Origin: Paramecium octaurelia | Lineage: Eukaryota; Ciliophora; Oligohymenophorea; Peniculida; Parameciidae | Reading direction: 5' to 3' | DNA: 64,000 bases | Assembly: GCA_905182995.1 (NCBI GenBank) | Contig: CAJJDP010000117.1 | Coordinates: 71,589-135,588, forward strand | Part shown: positions 57,939 to 64,000 of the stretch, piece by piece | How positions within the stretch are numbered: the stretch's first letter is position 1 | Layout: every line of letters begins with the position of its first letter | The notes under the pieces: generated by a model | Told to the model about the DNA's origin: nothing | Databases searched by the model: none | The model's input: the letters and a program-made list of their open reading frames with translations, nothing else | Position numbers and translations under genes: made by a program

Positions 57939-58088
57939 TAATTTTATGATAAATATAATTGCTAACACCTAAGATATTACTAAAATCAATTGTATATTTT
58001 AATAAATTCTATTTTTCCCCTGTCAGTCATGCTAATTTTATTGATAGTCATCTCCACACCAAAAAAGAATTTTAATATAAATTAATTT

Positions 58089-59406
58089 ATGAAACTATTT
58101 ATTATTGCTACATTAGTTTTGCTTTTATATATAGCACTTGACATTGTATTCAATTCCAAAATGTGGGAAGCGAACACCACTTTGACACTTTATTTGCAAC
58201 ACCACTAATTTCAAGGTGAGAAAGAAATGTTCCTAGTTTTCTCGTATTCCCTTTATGTACTTCCAAGCATAGCAGGAATTGCCTTCCTCATTTTGGATAA
58301 TAAGTTGGGAGCATTGTTATTTGGGGGGATGATTCTATTCTCAGTAGCATCTAATTCTCTGCTGAAAAATATATACCATTAAGCTAGACCATTCTTCATA
58401 GTTGAAGAGATTGAACCTTATGAATGCAACAAAGAATTTGGTAAACCTTCAGGTCATGCCATGACATCTTCAGCTATGTGTTTCTTGTTGCCCTCCATTA
58501 TGTTCCCTGCAATTTGGACAGATTAACCTAAGTAATTACATTAATAGCCATAGCTGCAAGTATCCATTATACTTAAGGTTATTAGTTATATTTATAATCA
58601 CCTTCTGGAGCTTCATGACTGGATTTGCAAGAGTGTTCATGGGAGTTCATTCATTTGCTCAAATCATACTGGGTTGGGTTTATTAGGGATATATCTCCAT
58701 CATTTACATGTAGTACTTGCATGATCGAATAGCCAATTATCTAAAAGAATGTTTATAAGTGGGATAGCAGGGAGTTTCAATCAAAGTAATGAATGTGATT
58801 GGCTTAATTGTGTTCATTTGGACTTGTATATCCATTCTATTTCTGGAATTAAACAAAAATATATTCATTACTCCATCTGAAGCCAATTTATGGATGAAGG
58901 CTGTGTTTGAGAAGTGTGAGAACCAATCAACTCTATACTCAATCAACAGTCCTTCAGTCCTATAAAATATTTGTTTCAGTATGTGTTTGTATATTTGGTT
59001 TATGCTAAGTTTTGTGTTTGGGATCAAACTAAGTAAAGGAATTTACTTAGAGAATCAATTCACATAGCATTTTAAGTTGATGTCCTTTTGGAAAAAGACT
59101 TAGAGAATACTTGTGCTGATTGTTTTGGTCGCTCTTTTGATTCCATTCTATGTGATTAAATTTGAAACAGTCTATGCTTAAGCATTTGGTTAGGTAAGTC
59201 ACTCTATAATCTAGGTTGTTCCAGTTTCGATATTAGGGGGATTATTTATAACAGTTGTGTACTAGAAACTATTGAATTATTTGAAGATATCTGTGCCTGG
59301 AGATTTCTTATAAATAATAACTAATCAGTCATCTGCATCAGATGGGTATACTTAATTAGCTATTATGTTTAGACAATCTGTAGAAATGTAAGCCATAAAG
59401 TCTTGA
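58089..59406 (+). CDS. PAP2-family membrane phosphatase, 431 aa
   Basis: Integral membrane lipid/phosphate phosphatase. The three PAP2 motifs are present: KNIYHQARPF (K-x6-RP), GKPSGHAM (PSGH) and ARVFMGVHSFAQIILGW (the R...H part of motif 3, with Gln near the place usually taken by Asp). Several transmembrane helices flank them, and about 200 further residues add at least four more helices (NVIGLIVFIWTCISILF; RILVLIVLVALLIPFYVI). The layout resembles sphingosine-1-phosphate or glucose-6-phosphatase-like members; the substrate is unknown. A 22-nt intron near 58533 gives exactly 432 codons including stop. Confidence 0.82.
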
Positions 59407-59665
59407 AATATACAACATTATATTCTTATTATAAAATACAAAGTATTTTTTAAATCAGACTATCAACCATTTTTTGATATATAGATTATATTTAATCTTT
59501 TATAAATTTTTGTTCAACATAATTAGATTTTTTCAATCCAATAATAATTGATTCTATTTTATTAAATCTAAATTGAGTAAATCATTTCTTTGAAAATTAG
59601 TTTAATATAATAGAATATAATTTTTAAATTGAATTAAATTATAATTATAATTAAAATATAAATCA
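59407..59665. other. Intergenic stretch between convergent genes
   Basis: About 260 bp, almost pure A/T; no coding frame. Confidence 0.5.
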
Positions 59666-61249
59666 TCATTCTTCAAATTATTGTTTAGTTGCCTATTATT
59701 CTAATTTCTGTATATATCTAGATTAGCCAAATTCTTAATAAGTAAATTTAACAAATTAACTCTACCTGAATTCCTTGGTTTCCTTCTTCTCCAATTAATA
59801 ATCATCCAATAGTAAATTCTGAGAAGCCCAAGCTGGTTTTCGATATTTGGCTGGTACATGTTGATAGCATAACATCCTAAACTTCTGAGTGTCCAAGTAT
59901 TATTGAGAGGGTTCCAACTCCTTCCAACAGTAATAATGTATCCAAATCTGACAATTTTCATTATTGCATTTAAGAGTAGGACCTTTCCTCTTACATAAAT
60001 AACAGTAGGTTTCTTGCGATATTTTGACTGCTTCTTATAAAGATTCAAAATCTATGGTTCCTTTCTTCTCATCACATTCTACCAATGATGACCAATACAC
60101 ACATAGGTCATGGAAGTAAAGACCTCCTCGATCGATCAAATGATCCTTATTGGTTCTCTTATCAAAGGCCATCTTAAAATTATCCAGCAGTCTAGCCTCT
60201 AGATGATAGGGTCCATAGAGATCCCCATATTTGCAATTCAAGAACTCGTTTATCCTTGCGAATTTCTGATGACATTTGCATATTATACATGCTTATTTTG
60301 GTTCAATTTTTGAATGCTTAGAAGTTGGTTTGAATTTACTATAAATGAAATCCAGAAACCATACTTTGGATCCAGCTACAGCAAACACTTTTTCCAACCT
60401 TCCATTGCCATATGAGTATGGTTCATCATCAATCACTTATTCTTCCTTTGTTCGTTATTTCATCATCAACATCTTCCTCATGGTTTCATTCTTGTCTATC
60501 CACAATCTCTCCAACACCTTGTCCTCTTCCTTGGGTTGATCTGTCTCAAATATTATAGGTTCAAAAAAGGAATTTACCTAAGGCATCAATCCGTTTTTGA
60601 AAGTCAAATCTAATTTATTATAATAAAGAGGCTTAGTGAAACTAGATTCAGCCTATAACCTTATTCCCTTCAAGGTTGATATGAGGGGTTCCAAGTATTC
60701 CTAGAATAGTCTCTCGTCTGGTACAAACAATGAATTGGATTGACATGTGACGGTAGATTTGATGTGCAGTTTCTGTAACTTTAGACAGAGTCTCTTCAAA
60801 CACTCTTCAAATTTATCCTTGAATTATTGGGGTTCTATCCCTTCCTTCTAAGAGAAAACTAAAAAGTTGTTTATCACATTCACATCATTTGATATCTGAC
60901 AATATTTCTCGAATTGTAATCTGATCGACCCCAGAATCTCAGAGAAGTATTAATTCAATGCTTCCAATTCATCAATGGCTGTCAACATGGCAGTTACTAT
61001 TCTGGCTGACACCTAATTCACATTATTGGAAGACTTAGATGAACCATCATAACAAACCAATTGTTTTAATGTGTCAAAGAATTCTATTCCCTAAATTACG
61101 TTGTGACCTTCGTGATGATTCTTACATTGATAACAGAAGAAGCCTTGGTTCAAACAAGAAGCTGTTAGACATATCAAATTCGCTTATTCATTTTAATGAA
61201 ATTTGCATTTCTCCTAAAGCACAGGTATAGTCTCTATTTTAGTATTCAT
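59666..61249 (-). CDS. B-box-like and extended-PHD zinc-finger protein, 527 aa
   Basis: Intronless frame of 528 codons. A B-box-like finger near the N-terminus (CKFHQNEQANLICLTASC, FFCYQCKNHHEGHNV) is followed by a helical middle and a C-terminal extended PHD module: ACIICKCHQKFARINEFLNC, KYGDLYGPYHLE, DRGGLYFHDLCVYWSSLV, then CYLCKRKGPTLKCNNENC and IWIHYYCWKEL. The pre-finger, C4HC3 order is that of ePHD modules in chromatin regulators (MLL, JADE, PHF families), which bind nucleosomes. A chromatin role is inferred; the B-box plus ePHD pairing is unusual in my knowledge. A Gln-rich tail ends the protein. Confidence 0.78.
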
Positions 61250-61418
61250 TAAAATCTGACTTACCTCAAATACAATTCATAAATTCTCAAAATCCTGGTA
61301 TTTATTTTAAACCAAAAGCAATTCAATTTTATATTAATACTCTTTAGGAATTTGGATAATCCACTCCGATATTTTTATGTTGATAATCTAGATTTATGAA
61401 TTAATTTATTAATTATAA

Positions 61419-62092
61419 ATGAGCCTCACATTAGTATCTTACAATATCTCACCCTTTGTACTCAGAGTCACATCAGCCTTAAACTATTTGTAGATTCCCT
61501 TTGAACAGAAGGACATTGATATAGCCAACAAGCCTGAATGGTTCGTCAAAGCCAATCCTCTAGAAAAGGTCCCTACATTGTTAGTAGGAAACAAAGTCAT
61601 CTAAGAATCCCTGGTTATTTTAGAGTACATCAACTCGCTCACACCCAACTCATTGCTCCCAAATGATCCTCTTGAAAAAGCAATAAATCGAGGCAAGGCT
61701 GAATTCTCTAATGACGTCGTTGGAGTTGTCCTGGGATTAACCGCAGCTCCCACAGAAGAGGTACTTTATTAAATCTAAAGTAGGGCTTCAATAATGGATT
61801 GGCAGATTTGAAATGGTATTTTGACAAACTTGAAAATTGGCTAAATTAAACCAAATTCATATATAGTGACGAATTAACTCTGGCAGATTTTGCATACATT
61901 CCAATCTTTGCAATCATCCAGGTTCTATAGCCACATTTGAAGGTCAATCTGTTTGAAGGCTTTCCAAAAGTGTAGTAATATGGAACAACTCTGTTGAGTC
62001 TTCCCAGAGTGGCTGCAAGCAAACCAGAAGGGTACGAGTAGATTTTGTTAGAAAGAATTAAAACAAGAAAACCTTATTTTTTATCGGTGTGA
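61419..62092 (+). CDS. Glutathione S-transferase, 216 aa
   Basis: Thioredoxin-like N-terminal domain (VSYNISPFVLRVTSALNYLQ) with cis-Pro in NPLEKVPTLLVGNKVIQES, the glutathione gamma-glutamyl contact, then an all-helical C-terminal domain (LKWYFDKLENWLNQTKFIYS, ELTLADFAYIPIFAIIQVLQ). The catalytic position reads N-I-S-P-F, so a Ser would act, as in theta/zeta-type enzymes, whereas omega GSTs have Cys-Pro. A 23-nt intron near 61760 gives exactly 217 codons including stop. Confidence 0.88.
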
Positions 62093-62400
62093 TTAATATA
62101 AATATATATTATATTACAACCATTTAATGTAGAAGTTATACTCATATTATTTATTATGAATTGCGATTAAGGATACATCGAATATTTAAAATACACAATT
62201 TTGGATTAGATTAAAAGCACCTATATAATATGAAATGAATTTATTAATGAGTTACTGGTAATTAAACTATCAAATCAATATAAAAAAATATTACGAATTT
62301 TTTCATAATTGATCGATATTAATAGTTAATTGGTGGTGCTCTCTATATACACATAAGAAAGAGCGCCATTCTATTTAAACATCTGCTGTTTTAAATTCAA
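62093..62400. other. Intergenic stretch
   Basis: About 300 bp of AT-rich spacer; no frame or repeat stands out. Confidence 0.5.
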
Positions 62401-62685
62401 ATGAATGAATGGAGTACTCCAATCCCTCCCAAATTCCATAATTCTATCGAGGACTCGCATATTCCATCAGACCACTCGAAAGCACTAGTAGTGACACATT
62501 AGTATGACTGCTTATCGCGATTTTCTGGGTATGGCCGGGGTTTTGAGTTAAATAAAAGGTTGGGTTAATTAATGAAAGTTCTCATTGATGATGAAATGTG
62601 TCATAGCTTTAGAATACAAAGAGATAGATTCAAGATATCTATTGAATTGTGCCTAAAACAAAAAGAGAGAGGGAAATAGACATGA
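62401..62685 (+). CDS. Small hypothetical protein, 94 aa
   Basis: Uninterrupted 95-codon frame starting MNEWSTPIPPKFHNSIEDSH and including SRFSGYGRGFELNKRLGQLM and IELCLKQKERGKQT. Base composition is clearly higher in G+C than the spacers on either side. Convergent with the next gene, which ends 26 bp away. No motif recognised. Confidence 0.45.
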
Positions 62686-62710
62686 GACAATTAAAATATA
62701 TGTTTATTTG

Positions 62711-63034
62711 TCATTATTTACTCATCAAACAGCTGGATTCATTCAAAAGAGATAAGTTGGAATGCATTCCAGTCCACTTCTATATAGTCAGTTTCCTAAA
62801 ATTGGAATTGAAAATGGTTACTTCACGCAATACTGCTGATCTAACTGTATAATTATTGATTGTTTAACTATCCTCGAGCTAATTATTTTAGAAGTACTGC
62901 GGTTCACTTTTGATTTCCGGTTTAAGATCCTTTTGGGGTAGTTTAGGCAAAACAGTTCCCCATCTCCAAACACTATCATCCAAAGGATGAGGCTTAGAGG
63001 GTTTATTCGTGAAGACTATGGGAGACTAACTCAT
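62711..63034 (-). CDS. Small hypothetical protein, 107 aa
   Basis: Intronless frame of 108 codons from ATG 63032-63034 (MSQSPIVFTNKPSKPHPLDD) to TGA 62711-62713. Contains SVWRWGTVLPKLPQKDLKPE and a mixed C-terminal half (LREVTIFNSNFRKLTIQKW). Coding composition is good; the family is not recognised. Confidence 0.55.
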
Positions 63035-63150
63035 AAATTAATTTTAATAATTATAGTGCTCAATTATACATTTGACTTATTTTATGTCTCCCTTCCAATT
63101 ATGAGAATTATTAATGGACATTCAGTTCAAATAACTAGTACATTAAATCT

Positions 63151-63333
63151 TCATTTAATAAAAACAACATTCCTAATAATGTCAATATAAGCTCTAATAA
63201 AATTGTTGTTGCCTCTAAATTTAATGTAAGTGGTACTGCCAATCGTCTCTCTTACATAAACACTCATATTTGGAAAGAAAACAGATGATTGATTATAGTT
63301 GAATGATAGTTACTGAAACAATTATATCATCAT
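63151..63333 (-). CDS. Possible small protein
   Basis: A minus-strand frame ends at TGA 63151-63153 and reads MSVYVRETIGSTTYIKFRGN and NNFIRAYIDIIRNVVFIK; it can begin at 63265-63267 or further up at 63331-63333. Another credible minus-strand frame (CDFKYLTTSSFQFSSTNQN) lies just upstream at about 63330-63470 and may belong to the same gene. Model uncertain. Confidence 0.3.
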
Positions 63334-63574
63334 TTTATTTTGAGCAATACTTCTATCACTGTTAAATAGAAAATAAATTACACTCTCTTTTTTTGATCAA
63401 GTTCTAATTGGTTGATGAAAACTAGAAGGAACTGGTTGTCAAATATTTAAAATCACATTCTTACACTATCATAATTTTCAAATTTTGCAATAATAAATAG
63501 AAAAGGTATTTTAATATTTGATTAAGTAATTTGAATTTATCATTTATTTTCGAAGCCTTTCGGAAATCTTAATA

Positions 63575-63988
63575 ATGGATGAATCAATTAGAATGGCTAG
63601 ATTCACGGTACGAGATTAAGAAGACCAAAATTATTAAAAATCATCATAACACCTTAACAGTAACTTTAATGTTAAAGATCATATCTATCAAGATTTTCTG
63701 GAAAAAATAGCCAATAAATGAAATATTAAATTTATAGTCTCAAAATGTGTAGATAATTGAATTAATCATTAATTGAAGCAGTTTGAAGATTATCAAATAT
63801 ATACTATGTGGTCTCATTTTGATTTGATCTTGAATTAAATTATCAGAGAGTTTAAATTTAGGGATCTCTTCCAAATTTTAATATCAGTGGAAATATAGGA
63901 AAAATAGCCGTAATATCTAAGAACCATAATAAAAACATACTTTTTGATTTAATTTTGTTTTATTCTATTTGATGTTCAGCTTATATGA
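63575..63988 (+). CDS. Possible gene at the right edge, exons unresolved
   Basis: ATG 63575-63577 opens MDESIRMARFTVRDQEDQNY and runs Gln/Asn-rich to a TGA at 63719. Further on, a frame reading QFEDYQIYTMWSHFDLILNQ and REFKFRDLFQILISVEIQEK continues to TGA near 63986. One or two small introns would join them; I could not place them with confidence. Confidence 0.35.
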
Positions 63989-64000
63989 GTATGTACTACT

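Noticed and set aside
62521-62545. GGGGTTTT-containing stretch as telomeric sequence
   Set aside because: Single occurrence inside a credible coding frame; Paramecium telomeres are long tandem arrays of GGGGTT/GGGTTT.
1-64000. CRISPR arrays, bacterial operons, riboswitches, tRNA genes
   Set aside because: Nothing of the kind seen; gene structure, code and introns are those of a ciliate nucleus.

Overview
The window looks like a piece of a Paramecium somatic (macronuclear) chromosome, probably of the P. aurelia type; the species cannot be fixed from sequence alone. The DNA is very AT-rich and genes read through only if TAA and TAG encode glutamine and TGA is the sole stop. Genes are tightly packed on both strands and are cut by tiny introns of 17-35 nt, mostly GTA...TAG, with some ending CAG, AAG or GAG. 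Standard-code frames therefore break nearly every gene into fragments. In most cases removing the introns named here gave an exact multiple of three, which was used to check the models.

Layout: 1-437 edge of an unknown gene (-); 981-7186 BRR2 spliceosomal helicase (-); 7.4-8.3 kb two small genes (-); 8315-10728 HSA-domain chromatin protein (-); 10928-13848 secreted protein (-); 14.1-17.4 kb coiled-coil genes, one apparently broken; 17389-17798 J-domain protein (-); 19153-20048 RBR-type zinc protein (+); 20.1-21.9 kb coiled-coil genes; 22314-22942 helix-turn-helix protein (+); 22972-23893 GET4 (+), repeated at 24270-25191 by an assembly duplication around a single N; 26024-27089 cyclin (+); 27112-28437 cysteine-pair protein and 28504-29488 RBR E3 ligase (-); 29.6-30.2 kb unknown (-); 30306-32991 RSPH10B-like MORN protein and 33079-34027 RPF2 (+); 34343-37146 cyclic-nucleotide-gated-type K+ channel (+); 37409-42596 giant type I membrane protein (-), related to the one at 10928-13848; 43077-43970 SDR (-); 44040-45546 and 46190-47686 paired kinases (-) with a small + gene between them; 48251-50002 another kinase (+); 51403-51896 E2-fold protein (+); 52085-53469 ANTH-domain protein (+); 53748-54509 unknown (+); 55170-56046 mitochondrial carrier (+); 56571-57938 sulfide:quinone oxidoreductase (-); 58089-59406 PAP2 membrane phosphatase (+); 59666-61249 B-box/ePHD protein (-); 61419-62092 GST (+); then small genes to the right edge.

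The genes form no operon or single pathway. They are ordinary housekeeping (splicing, ribosome biogenesis, tail-anchored protein targeting, endocytosis, sulfide oxidation), cilium genes (radial spoke, channel) and signalling genes. The notable points are degenerate enzymes: an E2 fold with its active-site Cys replaced by Ala, an RBR protein with its transthiolation Cys replaced by Asp, a kinase with HRN/DFS in place of HRD/DFG, and the worn second cassette of BRR2. Others are three frame-supported 17-nt introns, loci with in-frame TGA codons, and the GET4 assembly artefact. I found no convincing undescribed multi-gene system, no CRISPR array, no transposon and no tRNA.
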